Positions 1 to 12,535 of a stretch of 64,000 nt of DNA are shown here, one piece after another. A program made the position numbers and the translations under genes. Position 1 is the first letter of the stretch; each line of letters starts with the position of its first letter. The DNA lies in assembly GCF_018687715.1 (NCBI RefSeq), contig NC_056766.1, positions 22,024,001-22,088,000 on the forward strand, in the 5' to 3' direction. This stretch comes from Carya illinoinensis. Taxonomy: Eukaryota > Streptophyta > Magnoliopsida > Fagales > Juglandaceae. The notes under the pieces were generated by a model. That model ran no database searches. It was not told the origin of the DNA and saw only the letters and a list, made by a program, of their open reading frames with translations.

Positions 1-375
1 AGTGTTGCTGGTGGGAAAGGTGAGGGATTGGGCTGCTTTGGTTGAGGGATATTGGCTCCATAGCTACCATATACAAAAAGGCAGAAAACGGTTTCCTCGA
101 AAACCTTTTCAGCTGAATACATAGCCCACAGTGAAGGTCAAGCACTGCTGTGGAGACCTTCCATCATACAGATGTTATGAATCGAGATCTTTCACCAAAA
201 TAGAAGACCCGACTTCATGCAGATCAAAATTGCTAGCTGATTCTAATGTCAATTAGTTAAACATGTTCATCTATCATAAAGTTAACCATCGTTACTGTTG
301 GAATAATAGCATGACAAAATAATCATGCACCAACGTGAAGCACAATAGGAAGGTTGAATATGATTAACCTCTTAC
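1..375 (-). other. Downstream part of BRCT gene, exon not resolved
   Basis: The exon ending at 376 has a good donor (CAG then GTAAGAG), so the gene continues leftward. On the minus strand, 1-150 contains open frames (for example SAEKVFEETVFCLF), but I could not fix an acceptor that joins them in frame. At least part of this stretch is probably coding. Confidence 0.35.
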
Positions 376-3300
376 CTGCATACGGCGACCACGACGATTT
401 CTAACAGAAATTTTAGCAGAACTCACAACCTGTTGCCTTTCAGTGAGGCTTGCTTTATTTCTAAACTTCCGATCTTCAGGAGCATTTTTCCCGTTTATTT
501 CCTACAAAGTTTTTATGATAACAAGAGAAACTTTAAGAAGAAAAATGCACATAGGACATTGAAAATTTAATGAACATTAATATTTAAAAAAAAAAAAAAA
601 AAAAAAATCGCTGGGCACTTTGAAAAAAACCTTTTCCCCATTATCAGGATACAATTTGACCCAAAATAAGAATTTCAGAAGATCGAAATCTGTGCTAAAG
701 TTAATTGAAATTGTCCAGCTAACATAAATGTATAAGTATCAGGTTGACCATCACAGATTTCGTTGAATTACTACAAATTCCTTATTCTCATTTATCCCAG
801 GATACTAAAATGATAAGATTCCCCTTCTTACATCCATGTTGTCTATTACATATTTTGTCAACTCGTTATCCATACCATTTTACAGCTCAAAATATTATTT
901 GACGATCCACACCCCAGCCACATCAGTAATATATGGTACGAATTGAACCTAAAATCTCATCCAACTTCATGCCACCCATTTACCACCAAATTGAGGTAGG
1001 GTGTAGAAAAGAAAATGAAATGAAACAAAAGATTAATATTTTCAATATTCACAGTATGTTTGATGTAGAATAGAAATGGAGTTTCATAATTTTAAAATTA
1101 AGAAACAATATTTACCTTCCTTGCAATGCCTTTTTGAGAATCTTCAATCAGCATACTGATCTGCCTGGCCAAGTCAGCAGACATATGAACAAGCCGTCGC
1201 ACATATTTATCCTTTGCTGTTTTCAGAACCCATAGTGGCTGAGAGACATTATTATATCAGATAAACCTCGTTGTGATTAAAGTAATTATGTAGAGCACTC
1301 TGTGATTCCTATCAGGTATATCAATGTCACCCACAGTAACTGAGACACAGATAAACTTCATTGTGAGTAAAGTAATTACATAGAGAACTCTCCAATTCCT
1401 ATCAGGTATATTGATGTTTTCCATACTACAGAAATTTCACCAATATGATGTGCAAATAGGAAGACCGCCGAAAACAGATTAAGTGAAGCATACCAACCAT
1501 CTACGCAACATATAACTTCATAACAGAAATATATATCCTCAAAGCTAAATAAAACATAAGTTTCGTTCACAAACATATAAATGACTGAGGAGGCACTCAC
1601 CGTGACAAGGTTGTTAGAGTAGCCAAGATATCTTTGGACAGAAGTGCCTTCACAAACCACATGACTGGCATTGCAACCAGCAAACCATTTTTCTACAACT
1701 TTGGCACCTTCTCTGGTGGCAGCCTCAACAACCTACCAAAGATATCAATCATCTCAGGAGTTGCTCGAGGTACCTATAGAGATGCTTACTCGACAGAAGC
1801 AGGGTGTCCCCCCCCCCCCCCCCCCCCACCCAACACAACAACCCAAAACAACACTTAATAACAGATTGACAGCTGGCATCAAATTCTCTAAACTCCAAAC
1901 AAAACACACTATTTCCCACTAAACATTCAAGTTTACCTTATTACGCAGTTCAGCTGAAATGTCTGGATCAACATACATGAAATGACCAGAAAGAGAAGAG
2001 TCCACACTTGTGCTAAACTCTCTTCCCGATAACCATAGATGTGATTCTTCTATCTTGTTAGATTGCGTGGCAACATGAGCACCAACAGGAAGACAGGAAT
2101 TTTCAGAGCTAGCAAACCCAGCAAGCCGACTTAATTCATCCAAGAGCATACCATTTTCTTCAACACTCTTAACACTGTAGAGTGATTCACTCAGTCTCAC
2201 TGCATCATACAAAACAAGCTAATTTTCTTTTTTGATGGGTGACAAAGCAACAAATTAAATATAAAGTACCGAATAAGATCATATGTCAATTGGCTTATAT
2301 TTCTTAGACCAATACTTGCGCATGGAATGATTTAGGTTAAAAAATCCTTATGATACAAGATCTAGACCTCAAAATACAGAAAGAGAGAACATCATTTAAC
2401 CTACATACAACCCAAACTTAACCAGATATTGTTTGTTGATAAGAGGTTCTTAATCCCCAATCATCACAAAAGTGCTAAAACTTCAAAAGAAACCACTCAC
2501 TAGTATGTGAATGGTTTAAGAAACTTTACCATCTATTTTTTGAACAGCCATTTTTCCCATCCAGATTACATTCGGCGTGAAAGTAGAACACCAAATGTCA
2601 CACACTGATGTCATACCCAAGCGCCTGGGGTTTTGAGTATATGAAATTAGGGGGTTCATCTTCATATGGTTGAATAATTTCAAAATAAGTTCTAAAATAA
2701 CGTTTTTCAAGTTTTCATTTAAGTTGGCCTTATGATTGATGTGCAATTGTACCAGAGATAGAGGGGTGGGAGCAAGCCATCTTGTTTGGTCCATATCCTA
2801 GATGGGCTGCAGGCACGTAACTGAGATCCTTGAGATTGTCAGCCCTTAAATAAGTGGTGCAAATGTGGGTTGGCCACTTGAGAGATTAAAAGGAAAATGT
2901 TGTTATATGCATGAATGTCCTCTAAAAATATGTGAATGTCAATTAAAAATTAAAATCAATTTTACCCTACTTGATATGTAATGTATCTATTTACTGTATT
3001 TGAATCTCTTAGCATTTGGTTTGTCACAACAAAATGACATTGAAAGTGTTTACTAAGTTTTCAGGTAATGTGATTCTCTACTATTATCATTAAGTTCTAA
3101 TATAAATTTCTATTCATGCTTTGAGGTATTTTTGGATCTTTATAACCTGGTGCAATAAAATTTTATGAAAGTGAAATTCCCAACCCTATAAAAGGGCATG
3201 TTATGTAAGTTATTTAAGTTTATTGATAAAGTTTACTTAGTCGTTTATTTACCGATTTTTTGAATTATGATATCTAACATTGTATCCTTGACAGAAAGGG

Positions 3301-6300
3301 ATTATAATACGAAATGCCAATAAGACTTCAAAAATGATCCAACTGATAGGTAGCAGATTTTTTTTTTATAATTAATAAGATAAATTTATTCCAAGTAAAT
3401 AGGCATAGCCCAACTACACAGGATATATACAAATGAGAACACCTCCTTACTAGCTAAAACAGAAAATAACTAAGAGAGAACATTACAATCATTCCCATTC
3501 CTTACAAGATTCTTCACCCAATATAGTACTAAGAAAAAACTCCCTGAGTTCCCCTATAGAATGTGCACAATTATCAAAGCATCTCCCATTCCTCTCTAGC
3601 CATAAACACCAAAGTAAGCACAGGGGAATCATCTTCAGCACTGCAGTCCTATTACTTCTCCCCCCGATACCTTGCTAGCAAGCAAAGAAATCCACCACAT
3701 GCCTAGGCATCACCCATGAAATGCCAATCCTTGCAAAAGTCTCATTCCACAATGAAGTCGCCACATCACAATGAAGAAAAAGATGGTCAATAGATTCACC
3801 ATCCTTTTTACATATAAAACACCATTCAGCCATCTGAAAACCTCTCTTCCTCAAATTGTCTGTAGTTAATATTTTCCCTAGGGACACCAGCCTGCAGAAA
3901 AAGGCAACCTTACATGGCACCTTGGCTCCAAATACTTTTCCAGGGGTAGTCTTTGACCGCATGACTGGTTAACACCTTAAAATAAGAGCTCACTGAAAAT
4001 CTTAGATTAACTGTATGCACCCACAGCAGACTGTCCTCCCTGTTCAGATCAAGTTTCATCTCATATAATCTTCCTAAGAAGTCAGAAACTTCCCCTACTT
4101 CCCAATCCTGCACATCTCTAATAAATTCCACAGTCCAGCAAATCAAATTATTAGAAAAGTGATAAGAATCAGCCACTGCAGCCCCTTTATCTTTAACAAT
4201 CCTTAAAAGGTTAGGAAAGACAACCTTAAGAGGAGAGTCCCCACACCAGATGTGCCAAAAATCTTTGCCCCATTTCCCACCTTGAATATGGAATTCTTGA
4301 CAAAGTCCCCCCATCCCAGCCGAATAGACTTCCACAGACCCACTCCTAACGTCCCACGAACTTCACTCGTACACCAACTCCCTCACATCCTCCCATATTT
4401 AACATCCACAAAATTTCTCCAAAATGCATTGCTCCCGTTAAGGTATCTCCAAAGCCATTTCCCAAGTAGAGCTTTATTGAAAAGTCTTAAATTTCTCACT
4501 CCCAACCCTCCATAAGAAACCAGAAGACTAACCTTTTTCCAACTCACCAAATGAAACTCTCTCCTCCCCATACCATCCCACAGAAAGTTCCTATAAATCC
4601 TCTCAACAGCCCCCCACTGGTCAAGGAAAGAGAGAGGAAATATGTAGGGAGATTAGTCAAAGTGCTCTTGATCAAGGTAACTCTTCCACCTTTAGACAAA
4701 CATAATTTTTTCCAGCCTGCTATTCTCCTCCCAATCTTCTCAATCACCCCATCCCAAATAGAAACTGATTTATGAGAGGCACCCAAAGGTAGTCCAAGGT
4801 ATCTCATAGGTAACGCAGCTATCTTACATCCCAAAATATTGGCCAGATCCAAAATATTCCTCATTGTACCCACTGGAACAATTTCAGACTTGGAAAGATT
4901 AGCTGGTTTGGGTGGTGAGAATACTTCACGACCATTCATTATTTTATCATTACTTTTCACCTACGTTTTACTATTTTGTACTACTATGCACTACTATTCA
5001 ATACTTTTCACTACTATTCATAGAGTATCTGAGATAATCTCACTACCCAAACACAATCAAATCTCAAACCAGAAACAGCTTCGAAGCATAACAGTAATGC
5101 TCTCAAAACACGAAGGTGATCTTGATAGTTATCACATAAAATCAAAGTGCCGTCTGCGAAAAGCAAAAGTGATACTGAAATACTATCCCGTGTCTAATTA
5201 TTCACCACAAATCCTGACAGAAAACTTCCTTCGACAGCCGCCTCAAGCATACCACTCAATGGATCTATCACTATTACAACTAGGAAAGGAAATAAGGGGT
5301 CTCCTTGCCTCAAATCCCGAGAGCTATTAAAAAAACCAACCGGATTGCCATTTACTAATATCAGAAGATCTGGCCGTCAAAATACGTGTGTTTGGGTGTT
5401 GAGAATACCTCAGCACTTCTCAACATACTCCACTACCATTCATTACTTTATTATTACTTTTCACTTACTTTTTACTGCTATTCATTACTTTTTACTATTA
5501 TTCACTATTCTATTATTACTTTTTATCTATTTTTTCACTACTATTCACAACATACCTCAACACTTCTCAATACCCAAACCCCCCAAGTATAGAAGAAAAT
5601 CCCAATTGACATGGTCAAAAGCCTTTTCCATATCCAATTTAACTAAAACTCCAGATTTACCCATTCTTATTATACTTTCCAAGCATTTATTTGCAATTAG
5701 AACCGAATCAAGAATTTGTCTTCCCCTCACAAATGCATTCTGAAACTTTGAAATAATCTTGCCCATAACCACACTAATATGATTTACCAACACTTTTGCA
5801 ATAATTTTATACACCCCATTTACCAAACTTATAGGGTGAAAATCTTTGATCTCCATTGCATCTGCCTTTTAAGGAATGAGACGATTTGCTAACACTTTCA
5901 CAATAATTTTATACACCCCGTTTACCAAACTAATAGGGCGAAAATCTTTGATCTCCATCACACCTGCCTTTTAGGAATGAGAGAAATGAATTTAGTATTA
6001 AGACTCTTCTCAAATTTTAGGAATGAATGAAATTCACCAAAAACTTTCATAATGTCATCCTTCACTATGTCCCAACATGCTTGGAAAAATGCAATGGAAA
6101 AACCATCCGAGGCCCGTGCCTTGTCCTTCGCATACCTTTAACCACATCAAGAACTTCTTCCTCAAAAGTTCACTCCAACCAATCTGCACTCATTTGCTCA
6201 ACGGGCTCAAACACCAGCCCATCTAACTTTGGTCTCCATGAATATACTTCCGTAAAAGGCTTCTCATAATAGCTCACAATGTGGTCTTCAATTCCATCCT

Positions 6301-9300
6301 CCACGTCCCCAATTCCATCTTCCATACTCCCTCAATGTTGGGTAGTAGATATAGACGACCAAATCAATGTCATAAGTGATACTGCAATTCCTTGTTCATA
6401 AACAATACCACAATAGAACTGATTTAATTGCCTTAAGGTTCCAAGAGCCAATGAATCACCTACATAATGTGACGTTTATATGTGAGCACTTCATTATGCA
6501 TTATACATTATGTAAGTACTTTATCACTACATTTATGGTTGGATGCTTACACCTAAATACTTTATTGGGCATTAAAGTGCATTTACCTTTATTAGTCCCT
6601 ACATCCCAATTAAACTTTTTGCTTTATTTCTTGGAGCATGCCAAGATACACATCCCATGTGAAACCCCATATCAAGTGAGTATAGGTAGCATATGGGATC
6701 TCACATTTCTTGGAATAGAGAAGTTCTTAATCTTTATAATGATTCCAATATGCTCCAATTATACCACTAATAAGTCCTTTTAGAGTATAGACTCAAATGT
6801 GGCTTGAGCCTCATTTGTGGTGGTACAAATGGTATTTAGAGCCTATCCCAACCAAAAATGTGGGACTTGAGCCGTGCCACCTATGATGGAATGGTCCAAT
6901 GAGGACGTTTGCAATTTGAAAAGGGAGATTGTGATACCCGACATTGAGAGAGTATAGGTGGTGGATCCCACATTGCTTGGGATGGAAATTTTTTTTCCCT
7001 TTTATTGGCACCGGGTGTACATAACAAAGTCCCAATTCATTCCAGGGTCGCATAGACCCTGGTTTTCAGCAAGTGCACCTCAGGTAATTCAACGGAAATT
7101 TCTTCAATCAGATGTGGCTTGGACCTCCCTTAGGGCATTACAAATTTACCAACACCCTCAATACAACATCTCATAAACCACCTATACTTACCACTTAGTA
7201 CGGCATACCACATCCCTCCCCCCTTATACTCCCAACGTCCTCGTTGGGCCATTCCATAATGGGTGACATGGCTAAAGTCCCACAATTCTGATTACGATAG
7301 GCTCTAAGACCATTTGTAACACCCCAAGGGAAAGCCCAAGCCACATTTTGGCCCATTCTCCAAAATGACTCCCATTGGAATCTGTAACACACCCTTCCCA
7401 TAGAGTGTTACGTACTTTCATAATTGTGCCATAAAGAGATCCAACTTGATAAAAAATATCTCATTTATTGAAAAAAAAAATCTGGAAAATATACATAAAA
7501 GATGTCCTAAAAAATATTTAAATAAATAGTCTCATTGCAATGAAATTTAAAATTGTTCTTTTTGTGTAAAAAATACTTATTAACTGAGTCTGTCCCAATT
7601 CATTCCAGGGTTGCGTAGGCCCTGGTTTTCAGCAAGTGCACCTCAGGTAATTCAACGGAAAATTCTTCAATCAGATGTGGCTTGGACCTCCCTTAGGGCA
7701 TTACAAATTTACCAACACCCTCAATACAACATCTCATAAACCACCTATACTCACCACTTAGTACAGAATACCACAATCCCTCCCCCCTTATACTCCCAAC
7801 GTCCTCGTCAGGCCATTCCATAATGGGTGACATGGCTAAAGTCCCACAATTCTGATTAAGATAGGTTCTAATACCATTTGTAACACCCCAAGGGAAAGCC
7901 CAAGCCACATTTTGGCCCATTCTCCACTATGACTCCCATTGGAATCTGTAACACACCCTTCCCATAGAGTGTTACGTACTTTCATAATTGTGCCAAATAA
8001 AGAGATCCAACTTGATAAAAAATATCTCATTTATTGAAAAAAAAAACCAGAAAATATACATAAAAGATGTCCTGAAAAATATTTAAATAAATCGTCTCAT
8101 TGCAATGAAATTTAAAATTGTTCTTTTTGTGTAAAAAACACTTATTAACTGAGTCTGAAAATCTCTTGAAACATGATCTACGCCGGTTGCACGCTCTTCA
8201 ACACTATCTTCTTTACCTGGACATTTCAACTGCCTATGGCCACAAGAAGAACAGCTTAACTTATCATAACATATGATGGTGGACCACACTTAGATTCATG
8301 GCTAGCACATCCACCAACAACTGCATTGGTACCATGCAATCTCTTATGGCGATTCTTAAAGCTTCTTTCATAACTTGTCTTTTATCTTTCTTATCATGAT
8401 GCATGTAGAACACTCAATATGGGGTATCACATCCCAAATAAAAATAAATTTCAGATGTACCACTATACTTTTATGTTACCATTAATAACTATGACATTTC
8501 AAACAAAAAACAAAGAAAGTGAGACAGAGAACATCTTTAAGAGAAATGTTTGGTTCACAAATAGATCTAAGAAAAATAAATTCACAAATGTGAGTTGTTG
8601 TGGTACACTATTTGCAAAGCCTTTTTTACCATAAAGTAGATCAAACTTATCACATCTAGCCACGAGTGTGAGCTTTACTTTTGTGATATCTCTTTGTAAA
8701 CCTAGCCCTTCTCCCATCTTTTATTCTCCAAGTGGGGACCTGGGGTATATACATATATAGAGACCATAAAATCCTTAAGAGATTTGTGTATGGAGTGGGA
8801 GTTATTTTATTGGCTATAATTTAGGATGAATTAAGTTCTCAAGTGTTAAGAACATCTATGTGCTAGGAATAAATAAAATCACAAATAGGGCAAAACATTG
8901 ACATTATTGAGCGCACGGACAGACATTTAGGATCCTAATATATCATGTAAGCTTGTGCTCCATACCTTTCGACCTGCATTTGACAAAAACATTTAATGCA
9001 ACTAGGAGATTTATTGGTTCAAAAGATTGTAACCTGATTCATTGTATGCCAAGAATTTTAACTCTACATACAACTTAAATCTAAATAACAAACTGACAGC
9101 AAATTTGAAACAAAAGCAGATAGAAAGTAGGTAGTTTATAATAAAAAAAATTAAAAAAAAAATCTTATAAAATAGAAAATAGCTCATTATACCATTCCTC
9201 CGGACACTATCCACAAACCACCCAAGCGTGACGATAAAGAGACTATTTTTTGATCCATGCTTCAAAGCGTGCTCAAACTTACGTCCACCAAAGTTGTAAT

Positions 9301-11321
9301 AAGAGTAAAGGAGTTCAGAAAAGCATTAAATAATTGAAGAACATCACAGGTATTAGAGATACCGATGCTTTTTTCTTGACTGGTATTAGAGATACTGATG
9401 CTAGGATCAGGAAATGAAACAAAGCCCTCCCATTAGTCTACTTGATATACATCTCATGAGAAAGGGGGAAGCTATGATTTTTTTTCCTTGTAGGGGCCAG
9501 ACTAGTCCCATTAGAAATATAATACACCTCCAGTCATTGTAAGGACTTAGATTTCTACAAAAAACCTAAAAGCAAAATAAAACAATTAAACATAGACTAT
9601 CTAAGCAACACAGTCTAAAATAACATATAAAATCAAATGAAGGTAATTTTTATACTTTGTAAGAAGAATTATCCAACATTTTTTTGGGGGTCAAATTTTT
9701 TAGTTTTAAAAAAGAGTCAGATATTTTGTGGGGTGGAGGAAATTTTTCTCCAAGGTTTTTTTTTTTTTGTTTATTTTCAAATTTTGGGAGGAACAAGGGG
9801 GATTCTTGCAGATATTTTCAGGGCCAAGGAGTGGGGATTTTCTCAGGATTTTAGGGAGGCCATGGCCACCCATCTTCACACTCCCTTGCCTCTGCCTTTA
9901 CCATGAATACGCATAAGATCATATTAAAAAATTCTACAAAATCAGCAATAATCAAACCAATTTCCTTTTCCTCCTAAAAAGCTTACCAATTGATTCAACT
10001 AAAGAAGATTGGAAATGAAACCAAGTAAGTACCCACGGCACTTGTACACATATAGTGTACACTAAACAGAATGACAGAAAACGGCATCAGTGACTAAGTC
10101 TGAAGCCAATCTTACTGAGTTTGACCACTATACAATAAGACAATTGAAACAATTTCAAAAACAATTTAAAGGATATTTGGACCACCAAATGAGTACACTG
10201 AGGATGCAAATTAGGGCTGTATTGGCCACCTAATCTCTGTGTCGCCTCCATCACTTGTTTTCTAGTTTCTGCCAAAACAAAAAAACATAAATTGACTTTA
10301 GCTACCTATATATAAATGAAAAGTAATTATAAAATGATGAAGCAAGGTTCCACGGAAGAAAAGTGAGTCATGCGCAGGGAAGTATATCAGAAAATCCATC
10401 CATACTAACAACATGACGACAATGGGCCGATTTTCCCTCCCTATACTAGTAACTTCTGACAATTGAATTTTTACATGTAGTGAAATGTTCATTCAAAATA
10501 CCAATCCTTCATATTGAGAAAAAAAAATCGAAAAGAAAAGTGACGGGGACATAAAAAGGTTTCATAAAAATTGGGATTTACTGGTTCAGAAAAGATATTT
10601 CAAAACTTCCATGTAAAAGGATTTTGTTAATGACAACATGCATGTTTTTTCCTCAGCCATGACTTCATGTATTTGAATATGAGCAATTTGATCCACGGAT
10701 ATACTAACTAAACAGTAGTTAGTAGAAAGTGAAAGAAAACCGTTCATAACTTCGTGTATTCTGAATATGGCGAAGCTAATCACTGCAATTACGATACAAA
10801 ATGCAACCAAAAAGCTATAAACAAAAATAAAAAAACAAAAATGAGTATTTTGGGAAATAGAAAAGCTCAGGCGTTGCCATTCTTTGATCAATATAATTAT
10901 TTATTTATCAAAAAAAAGAAAAGCAGAAGCCGCATCCCCCAAAAAACATGGGGACACGAATCGAATTAGAATTCCAAAAACTCGCATGACAACAGGAAGA
11001 AAAAAACAAATAAGCATGTGAGCGGAATTTAAATTGGAAAAAAAAAAAACAAGAAAAAGAAATTGAAAATAGTAAATCCGATAACTTTATACCTTTGGAT
11101 AGACCGGTAACACAAATAACAAGGCCGGCAAAGGGATCGCTTGATCGGACCGTCACGGGCTCAGACGGAGCAGAGGACGAAGCAGGAGACATGGGTTCCA
11201 ACGGTTGAAGAGCTCTGAAAGAAGACAACGGAGATGAGAGTCCAAGGAATAGTCTAGAACACCCTTTGCTGTCTACCACCTCAACTCTACCACCCCTACC
11301 ACTACCACCACCACCATTCAT
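376..11321 (-). CDS. BRCT-domain protein gene, spliced, 3' part beyond left edge
   Basis: Seven exons join in frame on the minus strand: 11093-11321, 10177-10268, 9193-9295, 1937-2199, 1601-1732, 1116-1238 and 376-501, together exactly 356 codons. All introns are GT-AG except the second (AT-AC). Residues ~62-150 form a first BRCT repeat ([38 protein letters not shown] with its conserved Trp). Residues ~205-290 form a second ([37 protein letters not shown]). A basic segment (RNRRGRRMQ) follows. Tandem BRCT repeats bind phosphoproteins and are typical of nuclear DNA-damage and meiotic repair factors (TopBP1/PTIP class), so that role is inferred from family. The first ATG is at 11321, and a second in-frame ATG at 11192 could be the true start. 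The remaining C-terminus is not resolved. The third intron is ~7 kb and full of transposons. Confidence 0.85.
1808..1827. repeat. C20 homopolymer in intron 4
   Basis: A run of 20 C on the plus strand, so G20 in the pre-mRNA of the BRCT gene. It lies within its 204-bp fourth intron, about 75 nt upstream of the 3' splice site. Confidence 0.95.
4906..5052. mobile_element. MITE inserted in the LINE RT region (copy 1)
   Basis: The ends are imperfect inverted repeats: GTTTGGGTGGTGAGAATAC at left, and the complement of GTAGTGAGATTATCTC-type sequence at right, closing with CCCAAAC. The interior is built of ACTACTATTCA-like repeats. It separates the LINE motifs CFEAVSGL and [11 protein letters not shown], which are normally almost adjacent, so it is a later insertion. 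Confidence 0.7.
5390..5579. mobile_element. MITE inserted in the LINE RT region (copy 2)
   Basis: Same family as the element at 4906. It begins GTTTGGGTGTTGAGAATACC and ends with the inverted counterpart (CACTTCTCAATACCCAAAC). The interior consists of ACTACTATTCATTAC-type repeats. It interrupts the LINE reverse-transcriptase frame. Confidence 0.7.
6659..7029 (+). mobile_element. TRIM-like miniature LTR element remnant
   Basis: A left terminal repeat (~6659-6828) and a right one (from 6932) are diverged copies of each other: both have GAGTATAGGTRG, then GGATCYCACATT and CTTGG. Between them lie a degenerate tRNA-Met primer-binding site at 6830-6843 (TGGTATTTAGAGCC) and a purine-rich tract at 6918-6930 just before the right repeat. 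The internal part is only ~100 bp and has no coding capacity, which fits terminal-repeat retrotransposons in miniature. Confidence 0.55.
7030..7592 (-). repeat. Tandem duplication, copy 1 (TRIM-derived)
   Basis: A 563-bp unit followed directly by a near-identical copy. On the minus strand it holds a primer-binding-site-like TGGTCTTAGAGCC (7300-7312) next to a GTGTTACA terminus, then a segment ending in a GGGGGGAGGG purine tract. It is therefore a minus-oriented relative of the element at 6659. Confidence 0.8.
7593..8157 (-). repeat. Tandem duplication, copy 2 (TRIM-derived)
   Basis: A 565-bp direct repeat of 7030-7592, starting and ending at the same bases (TCCCAATTCATT to ACTGAGTCTG). It differs by scattered substitutions and small indels. 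The PBS-like motif here is at 7864-7876. Confidence 0.8.
9296..10176 (-). other. U12-type AT-AC intron of the BRCT gene
   Basis: The intron starts with ATATCCTTT, the full minor-spliceosome 5' splice-site consensus, and ends TTAC. Splicing at these sites joins a CAA codon to an AAC codon in phase 0 and keeps the BRCT fold continuous (HLVVQ then NFGGRK). No minus-strand AG occurs within about 70 nt upstream of the exon, so no ordinary acceptor fits. Branch-site candidates are TCCTTTAC (branch A at 9306, 10 nt from the junction) or TTCTGAAC slightly upstream. Confidence 0.8.
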
Positions 11322-12019
11322 AACTACCACCTTAACTACTATTCATTTGCAAAAAAATAGTAAACCATAACTTAACCCAGTCTGAATTTTGAAATCAAAG
11401 CAAATGGGCTTAGGGCAAAAACAAAAATCAAAGCAAATGGGAAAGAGACGACAAAAAAAAAAAGGATAGAAATGGTTCGAGAAATAAAAGAACTAAAGAA
11501 TCTGCTAGAATTGTAAAGAAGTTCAAGACTCAGATGATGGAAACTTGATTGAATTTTGAGGATGTGTATCATGTAATGATCATTCCTTGACTTCAATATA
11601 CATCTAAGAGTTTCGAGAAACAAAAAAAAGACGACTTTTCTTGAAGGACGTGAAGAGCATGTAGGACAGATCGCTTCGAGGATGCTTTTTGTTTCACTTT
11701 AGTGACTGCGTGTTGAGTCCAAAAGTGAAAAAAGGGTAAAAATAAATCGCTAGTGATTCATACCTTGAAGAAGATAGGAGAAACAGAGGGAGACACGGGT
11801 TCAGAGTCTTCCGACGTTCTTTTCAAAACTTTCTTGTAAACTCCCAAAAGGGCTTATACTTCCTGGAATTACAAAGGGCACCCATGAATCTAACTGAGCA
11901 TGTCGGTCGGGCTCGAACTTGGCAAAGAATTTGTTTATGTGATTTGTGTTTTTTCTAAGGATTAAATAAAATTCTTTTAAATATATAAAATTCATTCATT
12001 TCCAGTTAAATTAAATTAT

Positions 12020-12215
12020 TTATATGGTTAGATAATTCAAATGAAATAAAATAAAATATTTTATTAAAAAATTAAATAAAAAATTATTATTATAATATAA
12101 ATTTTATTTTTAAATTATATTATTTATTATATTTTATAAAAGAATTTAAAAAAATTATAATGATTATATAAAATGAAATGTGATGAGATAATTTAATTTT
12201 ATATAACCCAACCAT
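12020..12215. mobile_element. AT-rich MITE, family A
   Basis: Contains the family signature (AAATTATTTATTATATTTTATA, then ATTATAATGATTATATAAAATGAAATGTGATGAGATA) shared with copies near 12536, 16197 and 29459. Ends are degenerate. Confidence 0.5.
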
Positions 12216-12535
12216 CTCATATTCTTTCAGTTTTTATTGGTTTTTTAGTCTATTAAAGGTGAGAATCATTAAATTAACTATTCCTTCAAAATTTCACTAA
12301 TACTCAATAAGAAATAATAATAATTTCTCAAAAATAATAATAATAATAATTTGCATGCGTTACTTGACCGATTATGGACAAAGAAAAAATAAATAGTATA
12401 AAAATTATTGAAAAAGTCATAAGCAGATTAAAAATTTAAACAAAAAATAAAAGAAAATTTCAAATCACAAAAGGGGGAGACAAAATGTATAAAAACTTTG
12501 GAATCTGAAAATGGTAATGTAAAAACAAATAAATA

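Larger units (their letters stand above)
3370..6290 (-). mobile_element. Degenerate LINE (L1-type) with nested MITEs
   Basis: Minus-strand frames give, in order from the right: the pre-RT segment (YSWRPKLDG near 6230), the RT core at 5557-5856 ([30 protein letters not shown] and [13 protein letters not shown]), the post-RT segment at 4544-4900 ([21 protein letters not shown] and [12 protein letters not shown]), and a zf-RVT zinc-knuckle region at 3675-3962 ([19 protein letters not shown]). Stops, frameshifts, a ~90-bp partial tandem duplication (5790-5980) and two MITEs break it, so it is not functional. It lies in an intron in the same orientation as the host gene. The endonuclease half was not found. 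Confidence 0.85.
2200..9192 (-). other. Transposon-filled third intron of the BRCT gene
   Basis: This ~7.0-kb GT-AG intron separates BRCT exons 3 and 4 (phase 1, completing a Val codon). It contains a LINE fragment in the gene's own orientation, two MITEs nested in that LINE, a miniature LTR element and a 0.56-kb tandem duplication. Positions 2220-3360 and 8160-9190 are otherwise AT-rich and show no recognisable feature. Confidence 0.8.

Noticed and set aside
8083..8289. Minus-strand frame with [11 protein letters not shown], zinc-finger-like
   Set aside because: Only one short motif, no flanking domain, and overlaps the end of the tandem duplication; insufficient support.
9728..9916. Short plus-strand frame rich in Phe
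   Set aside because: T-rich intronic sequence of the BRCT gene; no homology recognised.
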